From Sedimentisphaerales bacterium (GTDB taxonomy: Bacteria; Planctomycetota; Phycisphaerae; Sedimentisphaerales; SG8-4): a stretch of DNA of 62,753 nucleotides. A program made the translations under genes and the position numbers. Within the stretch, counting starts at the first letter, position 1. Each line of letters opens with the position of its first letter. The stretch covers positions 1 through 62,753 of the forward strand of contig JAFGJR010000041.1 in assembly GCA_016928975.1 (NCBI GenBank), read 5' to 3'. This document shows, piece after piece, positions 41,508-52,691 of the stretch. The notes beneath the pieces are model-generated. The model was not told the DNA's origin. It saw only the letters and a list, made by a program, of their open reading frames with translations, and did no database searches.

Positions 41508-43490
41508 TCACTGGGCGGGGAAGAGGCGGACGAGGACCACGCCGTGGCGGGGGATGGGGGCCTGGAAGCTGCTCTCGAATGTGCCCAGGTCCTTCTGCCG
41601 CCAGAGGTCGCGGACGCGGACCTTGCCCTTGACGTTCAGGTCAGTGAACTTGGCCGTCACGGGCTTCTCCACCTCATCGCGATTGAACAGACCCACGGCG
41701 GTGGAGCCGTCTTCCATCCGCTTGGCCCAGACTTCCAGCTCGCCGTCCCTGGCGATCCGCGTCGCCTGCTCGCCGAGCGGGTCCTGGTTGACCTCCAGCA
41801 CCTCGTCGTTCGTCAACAGGTTCAGGGTGAACTCGTCGAGCTGCTTGAGGTCGCAGCCGATCAGCAGCGGCGAGCACAGCAGGCACCACAGGCTGATGTG
41901 CGTGTACTGCTCGTTGGGCGTCAGGTGCGTGTCGTGCAGGGTGGGACCCCAGCCGACCTTGCCGACGACCAGCATATCCGGGTCGTTCCAGTGCCCCGGC
42001 CCGGCGTACTGCGCTTTGTCCGCCTGGGCGAACCCGATGCCGCTCATGCTGCCCCAGGAGTCGGCGATGTCGCCGGTGGTCCGCCAGCAGTTGCCGCCGA
42101 CCTCGGCGCCCCATTTCCAGACGTCGCCCATCCCGTACTGGCAGAGGCTGTAGACAATGTCACGATCCACGCGCTCCAGGCACAGGTGCATGAGCACGTA
42201 CGGGTCTTTCATCTGCTGGAGGTTGGGACGACGGACGATGGACCCGTAGCCGCACCAGTCGTACTTGAGGTAGTCGAATCCCCAGTCGGCGAAGCGGAAG
42301 GCGTCGAGCTGCTCGTGCTGCCAGCTCCCTTCGTACCGTTGGCAGGTCCACGGGCCCGGCGAGATGTAGAGGCCCGCTTTGAGGCCCAGCCCGTGGACGT
42401 AGTCGGTCAGGGCCTTCATGTCCGGGAACCGGTCGTTGGTGAGGATGCGGCCGCACTCGTCGCGGGTGGGACCGCCCACGATCGGGTCGTCCGAGTCGCG
42501 TTTGACCATCCAGCAATCGTCGACGTTGATGTACTGCCAGCCGTGATTGGCCAGGCCGCTGGCCATCATCGCGTCGGACGCCTCGCGGATCTTCTGCTCG
42601 TCGACCGCGCAGCCCCAGCAGTTCCAGCTATTCCAGCCCAGCGGCGGCGTCAATGCAATGGTGTCGCCGACGACCAGGCGCAGAGGCCGCGTGGCCTTGC
42701 CGAGCGAGTTGCTTGCGATCAGCGTGATCTTGTACTCGCCGCGCTGGCGAATCTTGCCGGTGATCTGACCGGTGGCGGGATCGAGGGACAGTCCTTGCGG
42801 CAAACCCTCGGCGGCGAACTGCATTGGTCGTTGTCCCGTGGCGGCAATGGTGTACAGCACTGGCGAGCCCGGCCGGACGCCGAAGACCGTCGCACTATTG
42901 ATGCGAGGCTGCGGCCCAGGCTTCGGCGTGAGGATCACCGCCTCTTCCTTCGGCGCGTCGAGGGTCTTGGGTTGGGCGCCGACGACCTCAAACGCCGCGT
43001 CGGCCCAGTCCGCGTGATCGTAGTTGATGCCGTCCGGGCCGCCGTTGACGGTCAGCACGAGCATCTGAACGCTGGAGATATCGATGTCCACCCGCTTGGG
43101 TTTGCTGCCGCGTCGGATGACGCCGCTTGTGTAGAGCTGCTTGCCGTCGCCAAGGACTCGGAACTCCACAGTGCCGTCCTGAGTGACTTCGTCATCGACG
43201 CCCACGGATGCGGTGAACCTGCGGCTGCCGCCGTCGAGCTGGACGTAGAGGATGCTGTCGGCGTGCGTGCCGAGGCCCTTCTTGAACGTCTCGCCCGCGA
43301 TGCGCAGTGGGTTTCCGTCTACGGACAGGTCCTTTCGCGGCGAGCCCCAGCCCTGCTGGGTCCTGCTGACGTCGAGATCCGAAAGCCAAACCGTCTTGCC
43401 TCCCGAGGCATTTGCGGCCCCGGCGACAGCACAGCAGAACGTCGTCGACGTGACAATGCACAGAATCACCACCAGCCAGCAGCTTTTCAT
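41508..43490 (-). CDS. Secreted alpha-galactosidase (GH27) with NPCBM domain
   Basis: The 660-residue protein has a signal peptide and AAAGGATCTTCG before the ATG at 43490. An NPCBM module (about 30-160; KTVWLSDLDVSRTQQGWG, GLGTHADSILYVQLDGGSRRF) precedes an Ig-like linker domain (LPQGLSLDPATGQITGK). The catalytic GH27 barrel starts at TPPLGWNSWNCWGC. Key motifs are YINVDDCW, FDYLKYDWCG (nucleophile Asp), WNDPDMLVVG (acid/base Asp) and SPLLIGCDL. It would remove terminal alpha-galactosyl groups, for example from galactomannan, outside the cell, which would suit the GH26 mannanase in this region. Confidence 0.95.
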   Translation of the reverse strand: MKSCWLVVILCIVTSTTFCCAVAGAANASGGKTVWLSDLDVSRTQQGWGSPRKDLSVDGNPLRIAGETFKKGLGTHADSILYVQLDGGSRRFTASVGVDDEVTQDGTVEFRVLGDGKQLYTSGVIRRGSKPKRVDIDISSVQMLVLTVNGGPDGINYDHADWADAAFEVVGAQPKTLDAPKEEAVILTPKPGPQPRINSATVFGVRPGSPVLYTIAATGQRPMQFAAEGLPQGLSLDPATGQITGKIRQRGEYKITLIASNSLGKATRPLRLVVGDTIALTPPLGWNSWNCWGCAVDEQKIREASDAMMASGLANHGWQYINVDDCWMVKRDSDDPIVGGPTRDECGRILTNDRFPDMKALTDYVHGLGLKAGLYISPGPWTCQRYEGSWQHEQLDAFRFADWGFDYLKYDWCGYGSIVRRPNLQQMKDPYVLMHLCLERVDRDIVYSLCQYGMGDVWKWGAEVGGNCWRTTGDIADSWGSMSGIGFAQADKAQYAGPGHWNDPDMLVVGKVGWGPTLHDTHLTPNEQYTHISLWCLLCSPLLIGCDLKQLDEFTLNLLTNDEVLEVNQDPLGEQATRIARDGELEVWAKRMEDGSTAVGLFNRDEVEKPVTAKFTDLNVKGKVRVRDLWRQKDLGTFESSFQAPIPRHGVVLVRLFPAQ

Positions 43491-43884
43491 CGAAGATCCT
43501 TTCAAAATCGATACACGTCCCGACGCCAGCATACCCCACTTCTTGATCGCTCATCAAGTCCCTTCTCCCGTGACCTGCTCCGGCATCGCCGGGACAATGT
43601 CCCTTGCCGGGCGGGGCTGCAGAACGATGATGCGGAGTACTGGCTCAAGTTCGTCAAGACGTTCGGCGCCAGCTCGCCGATGATTGTCGTGCTGAGAGTT
43701 CGCTGGGGGAGAAGAACATCTTGACCTCACGGCCTCCTGAGAGGAGCAAAAAAATCTTCACAAAGCGAAGCAATTTCACTTGACGCAGAGTACTCTGTGG
43801 CATAGAGTACATGCGTAGCCGTGAGTGAGGTGCTATTTCTCGCAGGCTCCAAGTCCTGTGGGATTCAGAGTAGGAGAACTCATC
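43491..43884. other. Regulatory gap between GH27 and the winged-helix operon
   Basis: The right half holds the promoter and inverted-repeat operator of the downstream operon (43780-43810). The left half has no gene or clear signal. Confidence 0.4.
43780..43810 (+). promoter_or_regulatory. Promoter overlapped by a GTACTCT-N7-AGAGTAC operator
   Basis: TTGACG at 43780-43785 and TAGAGT at 43803-43808 are 17 bp apart. A perfect 7-bp inverted repeat, GTACTCT (43790-43796) and AGAGTAC (43804-43810), covers the spacer and the -10 box. The downstream operon encodes a winged-helix regulator, which makes this a likely autoregulatory operator. Confidence 0.65.
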
Positions 43885-44466
43885 ATGGAGCTGTCTGAAC
43901 AAGAGGCTCGCGAGTCGCTGAGTTTGATCCAGGATGCGACGGCGCGGACGCGAAAGGTCGTGGCGGCAGGCTATGCAAGCGATCTGCTGATCCTGTGGGG
44001 CCTCATCTACATGGCAGGGTTCACCGCCGTGTACTTTGCGCCACGGCAGGGTGGGATCCTGTTCGCCGTTCTTGATGGCGTGGGGCTGCTCGGGACCCTC
44101 TTCATCGCGTGGCGAGCCTGGCCGACTCATGGCTCTCTGCGCGGCGCAAGCACCAGCCGAGTCGTTCGGGGCATCTTTCTCTTCTGGCTGATCCTTTTCG
44201 CCTACGCCGGCCTTTGGCTGTTGATGTTGCGTCCGATGGCCGGCATGCAGGTCGGCGCCCTGCTTGTGACGGTGGCCATGCTCGGCTATATCGTCACCGG
44301 GCTATGGACGGCCAGTACGTTCCTGGTCTGGCTGGGCTTGGCCGTGACCGCCCTGACGCTGTTCGGCTTCTACGTGATCCCCGGCTATTTCAATCTCTGG
44401 ATGGCGCCGACGGGCGGCGGCGCCCTGCTGGGCACCGGGCTCTATGTCCGCATTCGCTGGAGGTGA
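43885..44466 (+). CDS. Multi-pass membrane protein of unknown function
   Basis: The 193-residue protein has a short cytosolic start (ELSEQEARESLSLIQDATAR) and about six hydrophobic helices, in paired blocks. It begins at the ATG 43885 after AGGAG. It lies directly upstream of, and overlaps or abuts, the winged-helix regulator gene. Membrane protein plus regulator pairs of this kind occur in many bacteria, and the regulator may sense or control this protein. No transport motif was recognised. Confidence 0.75.
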   Translation: MELSEQEARESLSLIQDATARTRKVVAAGYASDLLILWGLIYMAGFTAVYFAPRQGGILFAVLDGVGLLGTLFIAWRAWPTHGSLRGASTSRVVRGIFLFWLILFAYAGLWLLMLRPMAGMQVGALLVTVAMLGYIVTGLWTASTFLVWLGLAVTALTLFGFYVIPGYFNLWMAPTGGGALLGTGLYVRIRWR

Positions 44467-44468
44467 CC

Positions 44469-44774
44469 GTGGCACAGCTCGATGGCATCATCCACCAGCC
44501 GGTGCGGTTGCAGATCATGGCGTCGCTGGCTGCCCTCGATCCGGGCGAGCAGGTCGAATTCGTCTACCTGCGCAAGCTCCTGAAGGTCACGGACGGCAAT
44601 CTCGGCGCCCATCTGACTAAGCTCGAAGAGGCCGGATACGTGAAGCTCGAAAAGACCTTCGTCGATCGCAAGCCGCGGACATTCATCCGTGCCACGGGAA
44701 AAGGCCGTGACGCCTTCACCGATCACGTCGCGGCCCTCGAGGAAATACTCCGGCCCCCACGGCCGCCGAAGTAA
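44469..44774 (+). CDS. Winged-helix transcriptional regulator (HTH_34/ArsR-like)
   Basis: The 101-residue protein is a winged helix-turn-helix: IIHQPVRLQIMASLAAL, then YLRKLLKVTDGNLGAHLTKLEEAGYV as recognition helix region, then the wing with KTFVDRKPRTFIRATGKG. The GTG start at 44469 follows GGAGGTGA. An alternative GTG at 44463 overlaps the upstream stop. It lies in an operon with the membrane protein gene and probably binds the GTACTCT/AGAGTAC repeat upstream of the operon (inference). Confidence 0.87.
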   Translation: MAQLDGIIHQPVRLQIMASLAALDPGEQVEFVYLRKLLKVTDGNLGAHLTKLEEAGYVKLEKTFVDRKPRTFIRATGKGRDAFTDHVAALEEILRPPRPPK

Positions 44775-44812
44775 TACGGGTTACGCCTGGGTCTCTCATA
44801 GCCCATCCGCCT

Positions 44813-44894
44813 CGGGTGGCATCGGCAAAGCCTTTGGCCTTGCCGACGGCGGATGGGCAAACCATCGGCAAGCTGCGCTTGCCGATGCCACCCG
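44813..44894. repeat. Class-C hairpin repeat, copy 2
   Basis: CGGGTGGCATCGGCAAAGCC at the left and GCTTGCCGATGCCACCCG at the right are inverted, and an internal AAACCATCGGCAAGC is shared with the copy at 1796-1878. It sits 38 bp after the winged-helix gene. This position directly behind operons matches the other long copy. Confidence 0.8.
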
Positions 44895-45026
44895 GAAATA
44901 TGAGATACCCGATTGTCTGCGCTGGTGCTCTGCGCGCTGTGGGGTGCGATTGATAGAGACAACGAAAGCGCTTGTCGTTGGCGTGGAAAGTCTAACCTCA
45001 TTTTCAACCTGATGAAAGGAAAAGTC

Positions 45027-45605
45027 ATGACCAGAACAAAGTGTTGTGCGGTTGCCGGGGCCCTGGCTCTGACCGCCGTGATTGCAGGCGGCCTGTGGGC
45101 GGCGGCGAACCCTGCGGAGCCGTCTTTTGAGGTCCGCAAGACCGCTGAATCCGTGGTCCTGTACACGATCCACCGGGGGCCGTTCGACCAGGTGGGCGCG
45201 ACCATCCGGGAACTCATGACAATGGCGGCCCCGAAAGGCTTGATTCCGAGAGGGCCCATCTCCTTCATGTACCTGACGAACCCGGAGCTGACTCCCAGCG
45301 CCCACTGGCTCACGGAGATCCGAATCCCGGTCGGCGAGGATGCCCTGAGACTGTCGGGCACGCTGGGCAAGCTCACCGACGTCAAGAAGCTCGCCCCAAT
45401 TGATGTCGTGGTGGGGACCAAGTCCGAGGGAATGGCCGATCCGGGGCCGGTCTATCACAAGTTGTACCCCTGGCTGCTGGCCAACAGCTACGTCCCTATC
45501 GAGGGGCCACGCGAAGTGTTCCTGACGAACGCCGAGACGAGCGACTACTCGAAGATGAGAACGGAGATCATGGTCCCTGTCCGGCCGGTGGCCACGGAGA
45601 AGTGA
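45027..45605 (+). CDS. Secreted GyrI-like (effector-binding) domain protein
   Basis: The 192-residue protein has a signal peptide (CAVAGALALTAVIAGGLWAAA), so it should lie outside the cytoplasm. GAAAGGA precedes the ATG. The rest matches the GyrI-like small-molecule binding domain in its two-repeat form: VVLYTIHRGPFDQVGATIRELM, FMYLTNPELTP, WLTEIRIPVG, then KLYPWLLANSYVPIEGPREVFL and EIMVPV. It may bind hydrophobic or organic ligands. It could be co-functional with the membrane protein/regulator operon upstream (inference). Confidence 0.78.
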   Translation: MTRTKCCAVAGALALTAVIAGGLWAAANPAEPSFEVRKTAESVVLYTIHRGPFDQVGATIRELMTMAAPKGLIPRGPISFMYLTNPELTPSAHWLTEIRIPVGEDALRLSGTLGKLTDVKKLAPIDVVVGTKSEGMADPGPVYHKLYPWLLANSYVPIEGPREVFLTNAETSDYSKMRTEIMVPVRPVATEK

Positions 45606-45913
45606 CAGTACGCGGACGCGGGGTCATCGTGTCCAACGGTGACCCAGGCTCCCAGCGCCCATCAAGGCTTTTCCCACGAATCGCACACGGGCCCGCAAGG
45701 GTGGCGTGCGACCCTCCCTCGCGCCGAGGGGGGGCCCGTGGGGCAGCCAGAATCTGCCGCCGGACACCGGGCGCCACCAGAGGCTGATCGCGCGGTTTTT
45801 TCGTGCAAAAAAGGCTTGTTTTGACGGGGGCAGCGTTGTACAGTCTGGGTTTGGTCCGCACTATGGTTGAGCGGCAAGGATGAAATGCTGGGGCAAGAAA
45901 ACCGAGGTACGTC
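45606..45913. other. dnaN upstream region
   Basis: This 308-bp stretch holds no gene. A possible promoter is TTGTTT (45816-45821) and TACAGT (45839-45844) with a 17-bp spacer; another -35-like TTGACG lies at 45821. A strong GC-rich block (CCTCGCGCCGAGGGGGGG) lies near 45718-45740. Confidence 0.4.
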
Positions 45914-47023
45914 ATGAAGGTCAGCTTTAACCGTTCCGCGCTGGCGGAGGCGCTGGCTCTGGTGGGATCGGTGGTTCCGAGCCGGACGCCCAAACCGGTG
46001 CTCAAGTGTGTGCGAATCACGGCGTCGGGCAAGGAAGTCAGGATTTGCGCGACCGACCTGGAGGTCGGTCTGAACCACCTGATCTCTGAGGTCCAGGTCG
46101 AGCGCGACGGCGAGGTGGTGATCGAGGCGGACCGCCTGTCGGCGATCGTTCGGGAGAGCATGGACGATGTCCTGCTGTTCGATGCGGATGACACGACCTG
46201 CGAGATTCGGGGCGCCGACAGCCGCTTCAAGATCTATGGACAGGACCCCAAGCAGTATCCGACCGTGCGTTCGCTGGCGGAAGGAGAGGCGGACGTGCTC
46301 ATCAGTCTGGAGCAGTTGCAGTTGGGCATCCAGCAGACGCTGTTCGCCACCGCCAAGGAAAGCAGCCGGTACGCGATCAATGGCGTGCTCTGGGAGGTCA
46401 AGAGCAAGAAGCTGCTCTTTGTGGCGACGGACGGCAGACGTCTGGCGCGCTGCCGGGTGGAGCTCGAAAAGGCGCCCACCAAGGAGTTCACAGAGCGAAA
46501 GATCATCGTTCCCTCCAAGACCATGGCGCTGCTGGAGAAGCTCGGCGCGCACGACAAGGAGAGCGTGGCGGTCAAGCTGGTCGAGAACCAGGTGCTCATA
46601 CGATACGCCAACGTGGTCGTCAGCTCGAACCTCGTCGAGGGCAACTTCCCGAAGTACGAGGACATCATCCCCACGGACCACGACAAGAAGCTATCGCTGC
46701 CCACGCAGGCGGCGCTCAGTGCCGTTCGCCGGGCGGCGTTGCTGACCAGCGAAGAGTCGAAGGGTATCAAGCTGGCGGTGCAGAAAGATGCGTTGGTGTT
46801 TTCTGGAAGTTCGCCGGAGGCTGGTGCGGCCGAGATCAGTATGCCGATAGAGTATAAAGGCGCGGCCATCGAGGTCGGGTTCAACCCACAGTTTCTGAGC
46901 GATGTGCTTCGCGTGGTGCGGACACCCGAATTCGATCTGGAATTGGGCCAGCCGGACCGTCCCGGCGTGATCAAGAGCGGGACGGACTTTTTGTACGTCC
47001 TGATGCCGATCAATCTCGGCTGA
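45914..47023 (+). CDS. dnaN: DNA polymerase III sliding clamp, beta subunit
   Basis: The 369-residue protein is a canonical beta clamp: MKVSFNRSALAEALALVGSVVPSRTPKPVLK at the start in pieces of the usual length, three repeats of the clamp domain (YAINGVLWE, ATDGRRLARC, LPTQAALSAVRRAALLT), and a C-terminal LYVLMPINLG equivalent to the hydrophobic cleft end. It tethers the replicative polymerase to DNA. dciA and gyrB follow on the same strand. dnaA and recF are not in this stretch. Confidence 0.97.
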   Translation: MKVSFNRSALAEALALVGSVVPSRTPKPVLKCVRITASGKEVRICATDLEVGLNHLISEVQVERDGEVVIEADRLSAIVRESMDDVLLFDADDTTCEIRGADSRFKIYGQDPKQYPTVRSLAEGEADVLISLEQLQLGIQQTLFATAKESSRYAINGVLWEVKSKKLLFVATDGRRLARCRVELEKAPTKEFTERKIIVPSKTMALLEKLGAHDKESVAVKLVENQVLIRYANVVVSSNLVEGNFPKYEDIIPTDHDKKLSLPTQAALSAVRRAALLTSEESKGIKLAVQKDALVFSGSSPEAGAAEISMPIEYKGAAIEVGFNPQFLSDVLRVVRTPEFDLELGQPDRPGVIKSGTDFLYVLMPINLG

Positions 47024-47066
47024 GAGGCTGCGGCATCCGGGCGCCGGTGGAGCATGGGAGTCAAGG

Positions 47067-47372
47067 ATGGGCGTGAACAAGAGCAGGGATGCGTGCAGGC
47101 TCGGCGAATTGCTGCCGGCGTTCGTGGACGCCCTGGGGCCGGTCCATGACCGGTTCGACTCGGTCGCCGACGCCTGGGAAGGGCTCTTGCCGGGCAATTT
47201 GCGCAGCCATTGCCGGGTCGGCAGCTTCACGGGCGGCTGCTTGAGAGTCCTTGCGGACGGCTCCAGCTATATCTGTGAGCTTCAGTTCAGCAAGGCGGAT
47301 TTGCTGCGGGAATTGCAGCGTTTGTGCCCGGGGGCAAGGGTTCGCCGGATCGAGGTCTCGATGGCCCGTTGA
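47067..47372 (+). CDS. dciA: DUF721 family protein (DciA-like helicase loader)
   Basis: The 101-residue protein has the DUF721 pattern: an N-terminal helix (LGELLPAFVDALGPVHDRFDSV), AWEGLLPGNLRSHCRVGSF, GGCLRVLADGSSYICELQFSKADLLREL, then PGARVRRIEV. DciA is the common ancestral operator of the DnaB replicative helicase. The position between dnaN and gyrB supports the assignment. It lies 43 bp downstream of dnaN. Confidence 0.82.
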   Translation: MGVNKSRDACRLGELLPAFVDALGPVHDRFDSVADAWEGLLPGNLRSHCRVGSFTGGCLRVLADGSSYICELQFSKADLLRELQRLCPGARVRRIEVSMAR

Positions 47373-47480
47373 CCGAACGAGTTCGGGACGGCCAGCGTAT
47401 GAGATAAATTGATATCCGCAGGCTCGGGGGGGGCCTTTCCGATGGTGAAGATAGGTGCATTGCGGCTATCTGTGTAGTGA

Positions 47481-49982
<2,502 letters not shown>

Positions 49983-50005
49983 CCTACGCGCCAAAAGGAA
50001 GAATC

Positions 50006-50040
50006 GGGCCGGCACCTCAGGAGCCGGCCCGTTGCGTTTT
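50006..50040. terminator. Terminator after gyrB (bidirectional)
   Basis: GGGCCGGC and GCCGGCCC form a perfect 8-bp stem with a 9-nt loop, followed by GTTGCGTTTT. It lies between the convergent gyrB and the last gene of the sigma operon. Confidence 0.8.
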
Positions 50041-50046
50041 CACGGA

Positions 50047-51033
50047 TCAGCGAGAGGGTGCCGCAGGCGACGGGGTCGAAGGGCTCTCCGGGGCCTGTGT
50101 CTCGGTCGCGGACCAGAGGGTCTGGACCTTGGAGGCGAATTGGTCCGCGGTCAGTTGGCCCGCCGCGAGGGCATCCACGTCCGCCTTGCCGACCCGCAGG
50201 ACGAGGGTGGGCGCCGCACCGGGCAGGGGATTGCCTGCCCGTCCGGCGTTGGTCAGTGTCAGGCCGAGAGACAGACGCCGCGAGCCATAGAAGTCTTTCA
50301 GAGCCTTCTCCTGCGCCTTGCCCGTCAGGGGCCTGGTCTGGCTGGTGACGACGATCGTGATCTGGTCTTGCGGCCGGGTCCGAAGATTCGCCGCGTGCCG
50401 CAACGTCCGGATCACCGTCGCCTTGAGATTGTCCACCTTCTGTGCGTCGTACACTGGAGCCTCGTCGTCGCCGGAGCGGGGCTCCTCCTGACCTCGAAGC
50501 TCACTCCATGTCTGTGACCAGACGCGGTCGGTGGCTTCCTCCGGCTTCTCGTCCTGCTTCTGTTGAGAGCCCGGTACGAGAGGGAAGTCCACCTGGCAGA
50601 AGAAGACGGCGCCGTACCCATCGAGGTAAAGGCCCTGGGTGCGGCCCGCCTGCGTCCAGAAGCGGCCAAGAGAGTTGTTGCGGTCGAAGTAAATGGAGAC
50701 TCCTGTCGAGCGTCTGCCGGGATACATCGCCTTGTCGAAGATGCGGCACATCACGGTCATGTCCTCCGTGATGGCGGCAAGCGCCTCGGGCTTGAGCGCC
50801 GGCGTGGGCACCACGAGCACCGTCTCGCCGGCCTGGTCCTCCAGGTCGCTGACCTGCTGCGCCTGATTGCCGGCCATCACTATGGACCTCGTGTGCCCAG
50901 AGCGGCCCTCGGTTGCCCCTGTGCCTTGCTGCTGTTGAGGGGACGGTGTTACGACCACGGTGCCGGTGGAGGATTGAGCGACGGCCTGGGTCACGCCGAC
51001 AAGCAGGATCGCGGTCGATACGAGCGTTTTCAT
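50047..51033 (-). CDS. Secreted protein of the ECF-sigma operon, paralogue 2
   Basis: The 328-residue protein has a signal peptide (LVSTAILLVGVTQAVAQ) and AGGAGAACACAC before the ATG. Its core (TVLVVPTPALKPEALAAITE, LYLDGYGAVFFCQVDFPLVPG, VDNLKATVIRTLRHAANLRT) is clearly paralogous to the gene upstream. No known family is recognised. It ends in a Pro/Ser-rich tail. It lies 18 bp after the previous stop, so it is the last gene of the operon. Confidence 0.72.
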   Translation of the reverse strand: MKTLVSTAILLVGVTQAVAQSSTGTVVVTPSPQQQQGTGATEGRSGHTRSIVMAGNQAQQVSDLEDQAGETVLVVPTPALKPEALAAITEDMTVMCRIFDKAMYPGRRSTGVSIYFDRNNSLGRFWTQAGRTQGLYLDGYGAVFFCQVDFPLVPGSQQKQDEKPEEATDRVWSQTWSELRGQEEPRSGDDEAPVYDAQKVDNLKATVIRTLRHAANLRTRPQDQITIVVTSQTRPLTGKAQEKALKDFYGSRRLSLGLTLTNAGRAGNPLPGAAPTLVLRVGKADVDALAAGQLTADQFASKVQTLWSATETQAPESPSTPSPAAPSR

Positions 51034-51051
51034 GTGTGTTCTCCTCGAAAG

Positions 51052-51939
51052 TCAGTAAGTCACGATTTGTAGGCGCTGCTCAAACTGCTGTTGGCTGAGC
51101 TGCCCCTTGGCATACTGGTCCACGTCGGCCTTGGTCGCGCGGATCGTCATCACGGTCTTGCCGGGATTCGTTGCCCCGGGCGCTCGCACGACCAGAGCGA
51201 GCCAGTCGGTGGGCTCGAGGCCCCGGATGTTCGTGGCGTGCTTCATGGTTGCGATCAACTGGGTCCTGAGGGCATCCACGCGATCGCGGCTGTAGGGCTC
51301 CGGGGGTTCGCCGCCGTTCTGCGGCAGGACCACGTCGCTCTGGGGCTCAAGGAGGTCGCGTTTTGTCTGAGCCCATACGGGGTCCTCCGGCTGATCGGCC
51401 TGCCGGTCCTGCGGCGTCGCAGGCGGGGGCAGCAGGGGGAAATCGACCTGGAGGAAGAACACCGCGCCATAGCCGCCGAGGTACATGGGCCTGGCTCGTC
51501 CGGCAGCGGCGAAGAACGTGGCCGGGCTGCTGCGGGCCAGAGACATCTTCCAGACGAAGGTATTCACGGCGCCGGCACCCGCGGCGCCTCGGTATTCATC
51601 GAGGGCGTTCTTCTCGATGATCCGGCTCATGATACTCAGGTCCTCCGCCATTTGCCCGACGGCCTGTGAATCCACCGGCCTGGCTGGGATCACCAGGACT
51701 GACTCCGTCCACGGACCGGCGCCTGTGAAATCACCCAGCCATGAGCCATAGGAGGGTAGTGCCACGTTGCGCTGGATCGCCGCGGTCGAAGCCGCGGCAG
51801 CAGGCTGGCCCACGCTGGCGCTCGGCGCGACAGAGGGCGTCGTTGCGGACGCCTCGACGGCCTGGGCGTACACTGCGCCGCCGGTGAAGAACACGATCAG
51901 CAGAACGGTCAGCACGAACGTATGATATAGACGAGTCAT
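51052..51939 (-). CDS. Secreted protein of the ECF-sigma operon, paralogue 1
   Basis: The 295-residue protein has a signal peptide (TFVLTVLLIVFFTGGAVYAQ) and AAAGGAACG before the ATG, which overlaps the anti-sigma stop by 4 bp. Shared blocks with the next gene are SVLVIPARPVDSQAVGQMAED, MYLGGYGAVFFLQVDFPLLPP, VDALRTQLIATMKHATNIR and a C-terminal TKADVDQYAKGQLSQQQFEQRL. The repeated conserved YLxGYGAVFFxQVDFPL core defines the pair. Function is unknown; it may be the extracytoplasmic effector or sensor of the sigma system (inference). Confidence 0.75.
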   Translation of the reverse strand: MTRLYHTFVLTVLLIVFFTGGAVYAQAVEASATTPSVAPSASVGQPAAAASTAAIQRNVALPSYGSWLGDFTGAGPWTESVLVIPARPVDSQAVGQMAEDLSIMSRIIEKNALDEYRGAAGAGAVNTFVWKMSLARSSPATFFAAAGRARPMYLGGYGAVFFLQVDFPLLPPPATPQDRQADQPEDPVWAQTKRDLLEPQSDVVLPQNGGEPPEPYSRDRVDALRTQLIATMKHATNIRGLEPTDWLALVVRAPGATNPGKTVMTIRATKADVDQYAKGQLSQQQFEQRLQIVTY

Positions 51940-52691
51940 TCTTCGTTCCTTTCATTGAACGTCTTCTTAAGTGGCTGTTGCGGCAATTCGATCTCTTGCG
52001 GCGTTTCACTAGTCAGCAGCCGCACCAGCACTCTCTTGGTCTGGGAAAGCTCATCCTCCGTGCGGTAGGCCAGCGTTTGCAGGCCGGCCGCAAGCTGTCT
52101 CTTGTCCTGGATGCGCTTGGCCTCGATCTGGGAGAGGGCCGACGCGATCCGCCGCAAGTCCTGGGCCTGCGCCGTGTCGATGGTCTGCACCAATTCCGCC
52201 AGGAGCGCATTGGTCGTAGCGTTGGAGGCGGCCAGCATCTGCACGGCGAAACGATTCAAGTCATCGCGGTACTGCTGCGCAAGTTCCTCCCTGAGCCGGA
52301 GATACGTGCCCGCCAACGCCACGTCGTAGTGATCCCTCATTTCGCCGGCGAGCCTCTCTCGCAACGCCGGCTCCAGGGAAGCCGCCACCGCCGGCGTCAG
52401 CGTCTCGCGGAGCTGATCCACATCCGGCGCCGCAGCGCGACCGGCGACGTAGCCCACCAGCAGGAACGCCGCCGCGGCTGCGAACCTGAGGCCGAAACGG
52501 ATGCGGACGGCAGAGTGCGGACGGCGGAGTGAAAGCCGCTCCGCGCCCGCTTGGGCATTCCGCATTCCGCATTCCGCGATTCGGCGGACCGCCTCATCCA
52601 TCACCTCCTGCGGCAAGGGATTTGCCGCGACCTGCTTCTTCAGTTGCTCAATCGCCTCGGCGAGAATGTCTTTCTCATGTCTGTTTCGCAT
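51936..52691 (-). CDS. Putative anti-sigma factor (single transmembrane segment)
   Basis: The 251-residue protein starts 17 bp before the sigma factor stop, so the genes overlap and are translationally coupled. It has a charged cytosolic N-terminus (NRHEKDILAEAIEQLKKQV), one transmembrane helix (about residues 67-85; AAAAAFLLVGYVAGRAA) and a long coiled-coil-like extracytoplasmic part (TLTPAVAASLEPALRERL). Residues about 38-64 (CGMRNAQAGAERLSLRRPHS) are encoded by a class-A repeat inserted in frame. No zinc-binding anti-sigma HxxxCxxC motif is seen, so the call rests on context and topology. Confidence 0.6.
   Translation of the reverse strand: MRNRHEKDILAEAIEQLKKQVAANPLPQEVMDEAVRRIAECGMRNAQAGAERLSLRRPHSAVRIRFGLRFAAAAAFLLVGYVAGRAAAPDVDQLRETLTPAVAASLEPALRERLAGEMRDHYDVALAGTYLRLREELAQQYRDDLNRFAVQMLAASNATTNALLAELVQTIDTAQAQDLRRIASALSQIEAKRIQDKRQLAAGLQTLAYRTEDELSQTKRVLVRLLTSETPQEIELPQQPLKKTFNERNEE
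52497..52580. repeat. In-frame repeat in the anti-sigma gene (class A)
   Basis: Tandem words ATTCCGCATTCCGCATTCCGC and GCAGAGTGCGGACGGCGGAG flank a GCTCCGCGCCCGCTTGGGC core. They are the same family of GGAATGC/GGATTGC units found in kdsB and queG. The DNA keeps the reading frame of the host gene. Confidence 0.65.
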
